Shown piece by piece: positions 1 to 6,661 of a stretch of 38,002 nt of DNA. Both the position numbers and the translations under genes were made by a program. The notes below the pieces were generated by a model. That model was not told the DNA's origin and ran no database searches. It saw only the letters and a program-made list of their open reading frames with translations. This DNA is from an uncultured Kiritimatiellota bacterium (GTDB taxonomy: Bacteria; Verrucomicrobiota; Kiritimatiellia; RFP12; DVOR01), in contig CALXOF010000019.1 in the NCBI GenBank assembly GCA_944389945.1, positions 1 to 38,002 of the forward strand. The letters are read 5' to 3'. Position 1 is the stretch's first letter. The number at the start of each line of letters is the position of its first letter.

Positions 1-60
1 GGCCTCATCGGCGAGGGTACTGCGGGGTTCGCCCGTGGGAGAGTAGCACGTCGCCGGGAC
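1..60 (+). rRNA. rrf: 5S ribosomal RNA, 3' part
   Basis: The first 60 bases match the 3' half of bacterial 5S rRNA: a GGTACTGCGGGGTTCGCCCG hairpin arm followed by the conserved GTGGGAGAGTAG stretch and a closing GC-rich stem strand. The 5' half lies outside the window, so this is the end of an rRNA operon read left to right. A strong terminator follows within a dozen bases, as expected at the end of such an operon. The exact 3' end is estimated. Confidence 0.85.
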
Positions 61-71
61 TTTTCCCCAAA

Positions 72-107
72 GGGCCGCGAGCATCCGCTCGCGGCCCTTC
101 TTTTTTT
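72..107 (+). terminator. rRNA operon terminator
   Basis: A 10-bp perfect stem (72-81 with 88-97, plus a C-G pair closing a 4-base loop) is followed by a run of T interrupted by one C. It is a classic intrinsic terminator directly after the 5S rRNA end. Confidence 0.9.
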
Positions 108-701
108 GTCTGGAAGCTTGGACGTTTAGAGGCTTGGAAGCTTGGAGGAGCCCCAGAGGTTAAAGCCCCGGCAGCCACCTCCGGCGACGGCACAGCCGGA
201 AGCCAAAGACTGCCAGAATGGGAAACTGCAGATGGCGCAGATTTGTTGCAGATTAATGGCGTGCTAGCGCACGCAGGACGCGCAGTGGCGGCTTGGAAGT
301 TCGGAAGCTTGGAGAAGCCCAGGAGGTTAGGCCCCGGGCTGTCGCCTCCGGCGACGGCACAGCCCTAGGGAACCCGCAGATTGCGCAGATAAAGGGCCTT
401 CCTGAGACCCTATAGTGGTCCGAGGTCAACCACTATAGTGGTCGGAGGCGAGACCCTATAGTGGTCCGGGTCGAAACCCTTAAGGGTCCGCGAAAGCCCC
501 TTTTGGGGGACGGGCTGGAGCGCTTTTGATTGACTTTGCTCGCACGTTGAAGGCGGAGAATAGGGGCACTGACACACCCTGGAGAACGGAGAACAAAGAA
601 CGGAACACGCGACAAGCGCGATGGAAGTGGTATTTACCCAAATCTTCAAGCTTCCAAACCTTTCCCTAATGAGAGACTGGGAAGTTTGTTAGAATTGATG
701 T
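108..701. other. Gene-free mosaic of intergenic repeats
   Basis: I see no credible gene here. The stretch holds recurring modules found elsewhere in the window: purine-rich GCTTGGAAGCTTGGAG runs (about 110-155 and 290-325), a 'cctccggcgacggcacagcc' segment twice (about 178-197 and 346-365; also near 29390), a GCAGATT module with a CGTGC/GCACG hairpin (about 235-282), the 23-bp palindrome array at 404-495, and a GGAGAACGGAGAAC purine tract followed by a CGCG hairpin (580-620). A possible -10 box TAGAAT sits at 690-695, just before the next ATG. Confidence 0.6.
404..495 (+). repeat. 23-bp palindromic repeat array A (4 units)
   Basis: Four units begin exactly 23 bases apart at 404, 427, 450 and 473. 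Each has a palindromic or near-palindromic core such as GACCCTATAGTGGTC or ACCCTTAAGGGT, then about 7 variable bases. The cores differ between units but the spacing never changes. Same family as arrays at 12833, 32808 and 33536. Confidence 0.85.
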
Positions 702-1232
702 ATGTTTACTCTTCTGCGTCGTGTATTCTTTCTTATTGTGCTTTCCTTTGCGATGGCGGCTGTTGCGGCCATCCCGGAACGGTGGTTTGCTGACAAGGCC
801 ACGTTGGCACCTGGGATTGCGAAGGCGGAGATTTATCACGCGCTTCCCACGGGCCATCGCCCAATCGGCGAACTGCCCGCTGCGCTTGCTTCTGCATTCA
901 AAACTCCGCCAACCGATCTCACCATCTATGTCGGCGAAGCCTATTTTGTCGACCATTGCCTCAATCATCATCCGGATGTGCCGGACGCGGTCTATCGTCG
1001 TTTGGATGAAATCCTTGCCGCTCCGGAGGAGGTTATCCTTGATCGCCGCGAGGGGCGCGATGCCATTATCCTTTCTAAGACCATCGACTCCCGCCTCTAT
1101 CTTCTTGTCCTTCGCCATTATCCCCCGCAGATTGTCTACAAGACACTCTTTCCTGCCGATAAGGAGCGTCCCTATCCCGCACTTCCGTGTTGGAGGGCAA
1201 CACCATGTCAGCCCACACGACAGACGCCTTGA
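702..1232 (+). CDS. Secreted small protein, possible PBECR-type nuclease domain
   Basis: A 176-residue protein with a clear Sec signal peptide (hydrophobic residues about 8-23, AAVAA near the cleavage site). The rest resembles, by eye, the phage-Barnase-EndoU-ColicinE5/D-RelE-like (PBECR) folds: a HHPDVPDAVYRRLDEILAAP stretch (about residues 88-107), then a strand-rich part with IILSKTIDS and LYLLVLRHY. That would make it a small RNase-like domain, but this is pattern memory and not a search result. ATG 702 is only a few bases beyond a possible -10 box (TAGAAT, 690-695), so the transcript may be leaderless; no Shine-Dalgarno is visible. Its last 28 bases overlap the next gene, so the two are probably cotranscribed. 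The C-terminal 10 residues lie in the overlap and look like read-out sequence. Confidence 0.6.
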   Translation: MFTLLRRVFFLIVLSFAMAAVAAIPERWFADKATLAPGIAKAEIYHALPTGHRPIGELPAALASAFKTPPTDLTIYVGEAYFVDHCLNHHPDVPDAVYRRLDEILAAPEEVILDRREGRDAIILSKTIDSRLYLLVLRHYPPQIVYKTLFPADKERPYPALPCWRATPCQPTRQTP

Positions 1233-1795
1233 TTGAGCGTGCGGAACGCACAGCTGAGGCCGCGCATGCCTTGCTTCGTGACACGCGTCTGTGCGAACGC
1301 TGGGAGGCCCGCGGCGCGGAGGTCCACCTTGTCGGCTCTCTTGCCACGGGTTTGCTCTTGAAGCACCTCGACATCGATCTTCACGTCTACACGCCCACAC
1401 TCGACCCCGCCGACGGCTTTGCCATTGCCGCCTCGCTCGCGCCGTGTCGTCTGGAGTACCGTGACCTCTCCGACACATCCGAACGTTGCCTGGAATGGCA
1501 CCTCTGGTTTCGTGACGCCGACGACCGCGAGTGGCAGGTTGATGTCATTCAGATGTCGCATGACTCCCCTTACAAAGGCTACTTTGAGCATCGCGCAGAA
1601 CGTATCCGCGCCGTTCTCACGCCCGAGACTCGTTGCGCCATCCTTACGCTCAAAGACGCAGTCCCGCCCGACACCCACGTCCCCGGCATTCTTATTTATA
1701 TGGCCGTCCTTCGTGATGGTATCCGTACGCCAGAGACCTTTCGAGCCTGGCTTCGCGACCACCCGTTCGATGGCATCCTCAATTGGTGCCCGTAG
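1205..1795 (+). CDS. Nucleotidyltransferase-like protein
   Basis: A 196-residue protein with the hallmarks of the minimal nucleotidyltransferase (pol beta) fold: a strand ending in VGSLATGLLL, which supplies the helix-capping GS, then HLDIDLHVYT with the two metal-binding acidic residues, and a third acidic residue in WQVDVIQM. A helical C-terminal part follows. Members of this fold adenylylate or uridylylate proteins, RNA or small molecules; the substrate cannot be told here. I chose ATG 1205 because GGAGGG (1192-1197) lies 7 bases upstream; a GTG at 1187 in the same frame is less likely. The start lies inside the preceding secreted gene, so the two are translationally linked. Pairing of a nuclease-like and a nucleotidyltransferase-like gene could indicate a toxin-antitoxin arrangement, but the signal peptide on the first partner argues against a usual cytoplasmic pair. 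Confidence 0.7.
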   Translation: MSAHTTDALIERAERTAEAAHALLRDTRLCERWEARGAEVHLVGSLATGLLLKHLDIDLHVYTPTLDPADGFAIAASLAPCRLEYRDLSDTSERCLEWHLWFRDADDREWQVDVIQMSHDSPYKGYFEHRAERIRAVLTPETRCAILTLKDAVPPDTHVPGILIYMAVLRDGIRTPETFRAWLRDHPFDGILNWCP

Positions 1796-1797
1796 GC

Positions 1798-1833
1798 TTG
1801 ACTTGGACTGTGCTTCAGGGTGTATGCTATAGA
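1798..1833 (+). promoter_or_regulatory. Possible promoter for the aldo/keto reductase
   Basis: TTGACT (1798-1803) or TTGGAC (1803-1808) can act as -35. The extended -10 'TGCTATAGA' lies at 1825-1833, 19 bases after the second -35. The alternative TATGCT (1823-1828) is 19 bases after the first. Spacing is slightly long in either reading. Confidence 0.45.
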
Positions 1834-1863
1834 TAAGCAATGGAACAAGAGAAAGGAGTTGCC

Positions 1864-2715
1864 ATGAATGAACTGACTTTGTCCAATGGGGTACGGATGC
1901 CGCAGGAAGGCTTTGGCGTCTTTCAGATTCCCGACCACGAAGAGGCCAAACGCGTGGTGCGCGACGCGCTCGCTTGCGGTTACCGTCTGGTGGACACTGC
2001 GGCGGCTTACCTCAACGAGCGCGCCGTCGGCGAGGCCATTCGCGAGAGTGAGCTTCCCCGCGAGGAGGTCTTCGTGGAGACCAAGATTTGGGTGCAGGAC
2101 TATGGCTACGAGCGTACGCTGCGCGCCATCGATGCCGCCCTGGAACGTCTCGGCCTCGACTTCATCGATCTGCTCCTGCTCCATCAGCCCATCGGCGACT
2201 GGCCCGGCGCCTGGCGCGCCCTTGAGACTGCCTATCGCGCCGGCAAACTCCGCGCCATCGGCATGGCCAACTGCTATCCGCACGTCCTCGCAGACGTCTG
2301 CCTTACCGCCGCCATCCGCCCCATGGTCAACCAGGTCGAAATCCACCCCTTCTTCCAACAGGAACGCAACCTCGCCACCATGCGCGATTACGGCGTTGTT
2401 CCCCAAGCCTGGGGACCCTTCGCCGAAGGCGGCCACGGCATCTTCACCCATCCAGTCCTCACCGAGATTGGCCGCGCCCACGGTAAGACCGCCGCCCAAG
2501 TCGCCCTCCGCTGGTCCATCCAGCGCGGCGTTTGCGTCCTCCCCAAGAGCGTCCACCGCGAACGCCTCGCCGAGAACCTCGCCATCTGGGACTTCACCCT
2601 CTCCGACGAGGAGATGGCCCACATCCGCGCGCTTGACACCGGCCACAGCGACATCGTTGACCACTTCGATCCAGCCTTCGTCAAGATGCTCCACACCCAC
2701 CGCGTCCATGACTGA
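1864..2715 (+). CDS. Aldo/keto reductase
   Basis: A 283-residue NADPH-dependent aldo/keto reductase of the 2,5-diketogluconate-reductase/prostaglandin-F-synthase type (AKR5-like), reducing aldehydes or ketones to alcohols in the cytoplasm. The full catalytic tetrad is visible: Asp44 and Tyr49 in DTAAAYLNE, Lys74 in VETKIW and His107 in LLLLHQP. The cofactor-binding signature VLPKSVHRERLAEN sits near the C-terminus, where the family has VIPKS...R..EN. Length is normal for the family. ATG 1864 was chosen because AAAGGAG (1852-1858) is 5 bases upstream; an in-frame ATG at 1840 has no ribosome site. It is monocistronic, ending at a bidirectional terminator shared with the convergent Sel1-repeat gene. 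The physiological substrate is not evident. Confidence 0.92.
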   Translation: MNELTLSNGVRMPQEGFGVFQIPDHEEAKRVVRDALACGYRLVDTAAAYLNERAVGEAIRESELPREEVFVETKIWVQDYGYERTLRAIDAALERLGLDFIDLLLLHQPIGDWPGAWRALETAYRAGKLRAIGMANCYPHVLADVCLTAAIRPMVNQVEIHPFFQQERNLATMRDYGVVPQAWGPFAEGGHGIFTHPVLTEIGRAHGKTAAQVALRWSIQRGVCVLPKSVHRERLAENLAIWDFTLSDEEMAHIRALDTGHSDIVDHFDPAFVKMLHTHRVHD

Positions 2716-2722
2716 CCACAAC

Positions 2723-2754
2723 AAAAAAGCCCCGCCACGTGGCGGGGCTTTTTT
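2723..2754. terminator. Bidirectional terminator
   Basis: An 8-bp GCCCCGCC/GGCGGGGC stem with an ACGT loop (2729-2748) has six A before it and six T after it, so it can stop transcription from both the aldo/keto reductase (+) and the convergent Sel1-repeat gene (-). Confidence 0.93.
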
Positions 2755-2772
2755 GTGTCCAGGGGTTAGGCG

Positions 2773-3435
2773 TTACTTGCCTTTGTTGCGATTCTTCTTG
2801 CCGCGCGCGGCCTTTTTCTTTTTGCCTTTTTCCTTGCGCCCGCCTTCTTTGAACGCGACTAGATAGGCGGCCGCCGCCAGACTCCCATCCCTTGCGGCGA
2901 TTTTCAGCAAGTGCAACCCTTCGTTGGTCAAGCTCTCGCTCTGCGCAGTGTCTTGCTCTGCGAGCTCCACGGCCTGCTCCATATACAATATGCCCAACTC
3001 GCATACGGCCTCAGTGCTTCCGAGCATCATCCCCTCTCGTAAGGCATTCACGCCCTCCTGCGGGGTCCCATTGATGCTTCCGTCTTTGAGAGCACGCCAA
3101 AGCGCAACGTAGGCATCTGGTTCTTTGTTTGAGATTGCCCTGCGAATCCAGATTTCTCCCATAATCGGATCTACCGGGACTCCATACTCTCCGGTCAACA
3201 TTACCGATCCCAACACGTATTGCGCTTTGCCGTGACCGGCCTCCGCCGCCGCGTACAAAAGCTTGAGACCTAAATCTTGGTCCTCTGGTTGTCCGTTGGA
3301 GTCGTCAAGATACTTAATGCCAAGGAGGAACTGGATTTCCGTCTCATTGGCCTCGGACCTTTCTGATGTCTTTCCGGAGAGGCTATTCTCAGCACTGGAA
3401 GGATTACGGTTCTCGTTGCCTTCGTCTTGCATCAT
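2773..3435 (-). CDS. Sel1-like repeat protein
   Basis: A 220-residue protein built of Sel1-like (TPR-type) helical repeats: pieces such as LGLKLLYAAAEAGHGKAQYV, IWIRRAISNKEPDAYVALW and LHLLKIAARDGSLAAAAYLV show the A-A-x-x-G-x-x-x-A spacing. Such repeats mediate protein-protein contacts. No signal peptide is visible, so it is probably cytoplasmic. The last 25 residues are a highly basic Lys/Arg tail, which may bind nucleic acid or acidic partners. Start: a tandem ATGATG occurs (3435 and 3432); AAAGGA just upstream spaces better for the second, so the true start may be one residue later. Upstream in-frame codons to 3600 lack a ribosome site and read like low-complexity spill-over. It is probably the last gene of the minus-strand block, ending at the shared terminator. 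Confidence 0.78.
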   Translation of the reverse strand: MMQDEGNENRNPSSAENSLSGKTSERSEANETEIQFLLGIKYLDDSNGQPEDQDLGLKLLYAAAEAGHGKAQYVLGSVMLTGEYGVPVDPIMGEIWIRRAISNKEPDAYVALWRALKDGSINGTPQEGVNALREGMMLGSTEAVCELGILYMEQAVELAEQDTAQSESLTNEGLHLLKIAARDGSLAAAAYLVAFKEGGRKEKGKKKKAARGKKNRNKGK

Positions 3436-3523
3436 ACGTCCTTTTGTGATTGCGCTTATGCACCATAAGTGGGGCGTTGTGGGAAAGGGGGAGTTTGGAA
3501 GGTTGAAAAGGATTGCCCCATTT

Positions 3524-4105
3524 CTAGCTTCCAATTTTGTCGCGACGTGCCACCGTGGGATAGAAGCGGATTGGAGCGGGGTTTCTCTCGTGCGCTCCAA
3601 TCACCTTTTCCATCCAAATCATGTTGTACCAACGGCCAAACTTGCACCCGCACCGATGAAACGTTCCCACCTTCACGAATCCCAGGTGCGCGTGGAAGTC
3701 GGCACTGTTCATCGTCAAATACGCATCTTCTTGCTCCGGCACCCCGATGCAGGCGTACATATTGAGTATGCCCATCTGCCGCAGTTTGTCTTCCAGAGCC
3801 TCGTAAATCTTACGACCCAGGCCACATTTTCGAGCGACATGGTCGAGATAGATGGTCGTCTCGCAAGACCACCCATAGGCGGCCCTGCCCACAAATGGGC
3901 CTGCATAGGCGTATCCCTCAATCTGTCCATCCCGCAGGATGACAAGGTAGGGATAACGGCGCATCGTCTCGCGCATCCGCTCCTGGAATGTCGCAAGCGT
4001 GGGCGTTGCGTACTCAAACGAGATGGCTGTGTGACGGACGTAATGGTCGTAAATCTCCAAGAGCCGTCCTGCGTCCTCCAACTTCGCGTCACGAATCTCA
4101 ATCAT
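3524..4105 (-). CDS. GNAT N-acetyltransferase, phosphinothricin-acetyltransferase type
   Basis: A 193-residue single-domain GNAT acetyltransferase. It opens with MIEIRDAKLEDAGRLLEIYD, typical of the PAT/YncA (MnaT) group, and has the acetyl-CoA pyrophosphate-binding loop in VARKCGLGRKIYEALEDKL. The C-terminal signature of that group, HLGFVKVGTFHRCGCKFGRW followed by a hydrophobic end, is also present. Relatives acetylate methionine derivatives or phosphinothricin-like amino acids; the natural substrate here is unknown. I chose ATG 4105, the normal family start, with a weak GAGAG upstream; ATG 4123 in the same frame has no ribosome site. A TGCTATACT extended -10 lies on the minus strand at 4132-4140, so this gene probably has its own promoter with a short leader. 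Confidence 0.88.
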   Translation of the reverse strand: MIEIRDAKLEDAGRLLEIYDHYVRHTAISFEYATPTLATFQERMRETMRRYPYLVILRDGQIEGYAYAGPFVGRAAYGWSCETTIYLDHVARKCGLGRKIYEALEDKLRQMGILNMYACIGVPEQEDAYLTMNSADFHAHLGFVKVGTFHRCGCKFGRWYNMIWMEKVIGAHERNPAPIRFYPTVARRDKIGS

Positions 4106-4182
4106 CGCGTTTCTCTCTTCCATCGCTATCAAGTATAGCACATCAAGCAACGGGCCTTCAGCGCACTTCACCGTAAGCGGTT

Positions 4183-5109
4183 TTATCGCGTCAGGCGCAT
4201 CTCGAAGGCGGGGAGGGCGAGACCAGCGCGGATGGGGCGGACTTCGCGGAGCACGCGGTAGCCGCGGCGCTCGAAGAAGGGGCGCGCGGTAAGCGAGGCG
4301 CGTACCTTAATGTCTCCCTCTGCCAATGCTTCCAACGTCGCACATAGCGCCGAGCCGATGCCGCGCCCCTGCGCCTCCGGCGAAATATACAGACAGTCCA
4401 GATAGTTGGAGCCCTCTAGGTTCGCGAAACCCAGCACTTCATCCTGTGCGTTGACGGCCACACGCGTCTGGCTTTCCGCAAAGCGTTTTGCCCAGTCCGC
4501 CTCGTTCAGCGTCTCGGGTGCCCATGCCGCCCGTTGCTCGGGTGAATAGTCCTTCGCGCAGGTCACGTGCACGGCCTCATGGAAGAGCCGCAACATCCCC
4601 TGCAGGAGGCATGTTTCGTTTGGTTGGATGACCCAGAGTTTCTCCGAGGCTTGTGGCGCAAGCGACTTTCGCAGGTAAACCATGTCTCGGAGACGCTGCC
4701 CGTCCTCAATGATGGGGTGGTCGTAGTGCGTGATGAAGAAGTTTGGTACCACGTGCGATGGTTCAAAGCCACAGTTGCGATAAAAGGAGAGCGTCCCCGG
4801 CGCGTCTCCTGTCCCCACCAACAACGTCCGTTCCCGGCCACAGAACCATCCGGCGAGAAAATCCAGGAGCGCCCTGCCATAACCTTGCCGCCGCCAACGC
4901 GGATCTACGGCCAGGTTTTTGACCTCGCAGATGGCCTCTGTCTCCTGCGTGACCAAGGCGATTGCCCGGGTCTCTGCATCTTCCCGCAGGGCGAACAACG
5001 CACCGCGCCACAGGTAGCACGTCACTTGGTCCCATTGTTCGTCTCCCATGAGCAGGAGTTCACGGAAATCTGTCTTGGATTCGTCCGCGATACGCTCAAT
5101 CCATCTCAT
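4183..5109 (-). CDS. Two-domain GNAT acetyltransferase
   Basis: A 308-residue protein with two GNAT folds in series. The N-terminal domain (about 1-160) has VKNLAVDPRWRRQGYGRALL with the acetyl-CoA loop R-R-Q-G-Y-G, followed by LSFYRNCGF. The C-terminal domain (about 165-308) has LDCLYISPEAQGRGIGSALC with Q-G-R-G-I-G, then PFFERRGYRV, resembling the YafP group. Each half is nearly full size for a GNAT domain and both binding loops are intact, so two independent active sites are possible. Start at ATG 5109: AAGGAGA lies about 8 bases upstream. The open frame continues upstream into xseA, but that part is low-complexity Pro/Thr/Ser shadow sequence. It follows xseA by 64 bases on the same strand and may be read through from the mre operon. 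The substrate is unknown. Confidence 0.87.
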   Translation of the reverse strand: MRWIERIADESKTDFRELLLMGDEQWDQVTCYLWRGALFALREDAETRAIALVTQETEAICEVKNLAVDPRWRRQGYGRALLDFLAGWFCGRERTLLVGTGDAPGTLSFYRNCGFEPSHVVPNFFITHYDHPIIEDGQRLRDMVYLRKSLAPQASEKLWVIQPNETCLLQGMLRLFHEAVHVTCAKDYSPEQRAAWAPETLNEADWAKRFAESQTRVAVNAQDEVLGFANLEGSNYLDCLYISPEAQGRGIGSALCATLEALAEGDIKVRASLTARPFFERRGYRVLREVRPIRAGLALPAFEMRLTR

Positions 5110-5173
5110 TCGTTCGTCTCCTTGGCGTTCGGACGTTGCGGCTTTTTTGGCGCACAAAGGGGTATTTTGCCGC

Positions 5174-6658
5174 CTAGTCTTCACTAAAGAGGGAATCCGA
5201 ACCTTCATCGGGTGCGTGCCGCGGCGCGTGCGCCGCTTTGGGGTCTTTGCGGACGGTGGCGTGGAGGGGGCCGCGGGAAAGGATGATACGGATGGCCGCG
5301 CCGGGATGGGTCTGCGCGGGGTCGGTGAGAATGTGGCCGGTCGCGTCGGTGGCCATGGCGTAGCCGCGGCGGAGGACGGCGTAGGGGTTGAGCGCGTCGA
5401 GGGCCGCTTGGCGTTTGGCGAGTACGGCGTGGCCGCGTTCGAGGGCCTGTGCGAGGGCGTGGTCAAGGCGGATGGAGTGGTCGGCCAGGCGATTGAAGAT
5501 GGCCGGGAGACGTTCCCCGCCGACGCGCTCGAAGCGAAGGCTTAAGTCCGCGAGACGACGCTGCGCCTTGGCAGTGTTTTCGGTGCCAGCGCGATCGAGC
5601 GTGAGGCTCCGTCGGGTGAGCCACTCCTTGATGTTGGCGAGAGTGTTTTCGAGCGCGTGGGTCAGGCGGGAGTCTTGGACGTCGAGGCGTTGGGCGCGGT
5701 TTTCGATGTAGTGGAGGGGGTCGCGGAAGAGCGCGGAGGATTCGTGGCGGCGGACCTCGGCGCGCGCGGCGGCATAGGCGACGCGGAGGGCCTTGATGAG
5801 ACGCTCCTTGGCGTCGGCGAGGGCGCGTTCGAAGTCCTCTTTGCACCCGCAGATGAGCTCGGCCGCGGCGGATGGGGTAGGGGCGCGGAGGTCGGCGACG
5901 AAGTCCGTGATGGCGATGTCGGGCTCGTGGCCGACGGCAGAGATGATGGGAATCTTGGATTCGGCGACGGCGCGCGCGACGATCTCCTCGTTGAAGGGCC
6001 AGAGGTCCTCGAGGGAACCGCCGCCGCGGCCGACAATCATGGCGTCGAGGGGCTCCGGGGAGTCGGGGCCGAAGGCACGGTTGAGGAGGCGGATGGCGGC
6101 GGCAATTTCCGGCGCGGCTTCGTTGCCTTGGACGCGCGCGGGGGCCAGGATGATGTGGAGATTGGGGTAACGGCGGCCGAGGATGTTGAGGATGTCGCGG
6201 ATGGCGGCGCCGGTGGGCGCGGTGACGATGCCGATGCGCCGGGGAAGACGGGGCAGGGGGCGCTTGCGGGCGGGGTCGCAGAGGCCTTCGGCGAAGAGTT
6301 TCCGCTTGAGGGCCTCGAAGCGTTGAAGCAGGTCGCCCACGCCGCCGGCGAGCTCGAGGCGCTCGGCGTTGAGTTGATAGGAGCCGTGGGGCGGATAGAG
6401 GTTGATCTTGCCGGTGACGCGGACTTTGGAGCCGTTGGTGAAGGGCGGAAGGGGGCCTTGCTCGTGTTGGCGGAAAGAGAAGAAAGTGACGTTGAGACGG
6501 GCCTTGTCGTCGCCGAGGGTGAAGTAGAGATGGCCGGAGGCGTTCGGCGGCCGGAGGTTGGAGACTTCGCCCTCGACGGTCATGCGGGGGAGATCGTCAA
6601 GGCGGTCCTTGATGATGGCGGTGGCGCCGCTGACGCTGAGGACGGGGGGCAGTGGCAT
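5174..6658 (-). CDS. xseA: Exodeoxyribonuclease VII large subunit
   Basis: A 494-residue XseA, the catalytic subunit of exonuclease VII, which degrades single-stranded DNA in both directions. An N-terminal OB fold (about 1-100; VEGEVSNLRPPNASGHLYFT) is followed by the nuclease core with RIGIVTAPTGAAIRDILNIL, VGRGGGSLEDLWPFNEE and SAVGHEPDIAITDFVADLRA, all family signatures. A long helical region (about 290-440) follows, then the conserved ending LNPYAVLRRGYAMATD. Length fits the family. ATG 6658 lies 3 bases after the mrdA stop, with AGGA inside the end of mrdA, so it is cotranscribed and probably translationally coupled to the rod-shape operon. No xseB (small subunit) is adjacent; it must lie elsewhere if present. 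Confidence 0.96.
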   Translation of the reverse strand: MPLPPVLSVSGATAIIKDRLDDLPRMTVEGEVSNLRPPNASGHLYFTLGDDKARLNVTFFSFRQHEQGPLPPFTNGSKVRVTGKINLYPPHGSYQLNAERLELAGGVGDLLQRFEALKRKLFAEGLCDPARKRPLPRLPRRIGIVTAPTGAAIRDILNILGRRYPNLHIILAPARVQGNEAAPEIAAAIRLLNRAFGPDSPEPLDAMIVGRGGGSLEDLWPFNEEIVARAVAESKIPIISAVGHEPDIAITDFVADLRAPTPSAAAELICGCKEDFERALADAKERLIKALRVAYAAARAEVRRHESSALFRDPLHYIENRAQRLDVQDSRLTHALENTLANIKEWLTRRSLTLDRAGTENTAKAQRRLADLSLRFERVGGERLPAIFNRLADHSIRLDHALAQALERGHAVLAKRQAALDALNPYAVLRRGYAMATDATGHILTDPAQTHPGAAIRIILSRGPLHATVRKDPKAAHAPRHAPDEGSDSLFSED

Positions 6659-6661
6659 GGG

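Noticed and set aside
5110..5466. Longer N-terminus for the double-GNAT protein
   Set aside because: The added residues are Pro/Thr/Ser shadow of the xseA end; a good ribosome site lies before ATG 5109.
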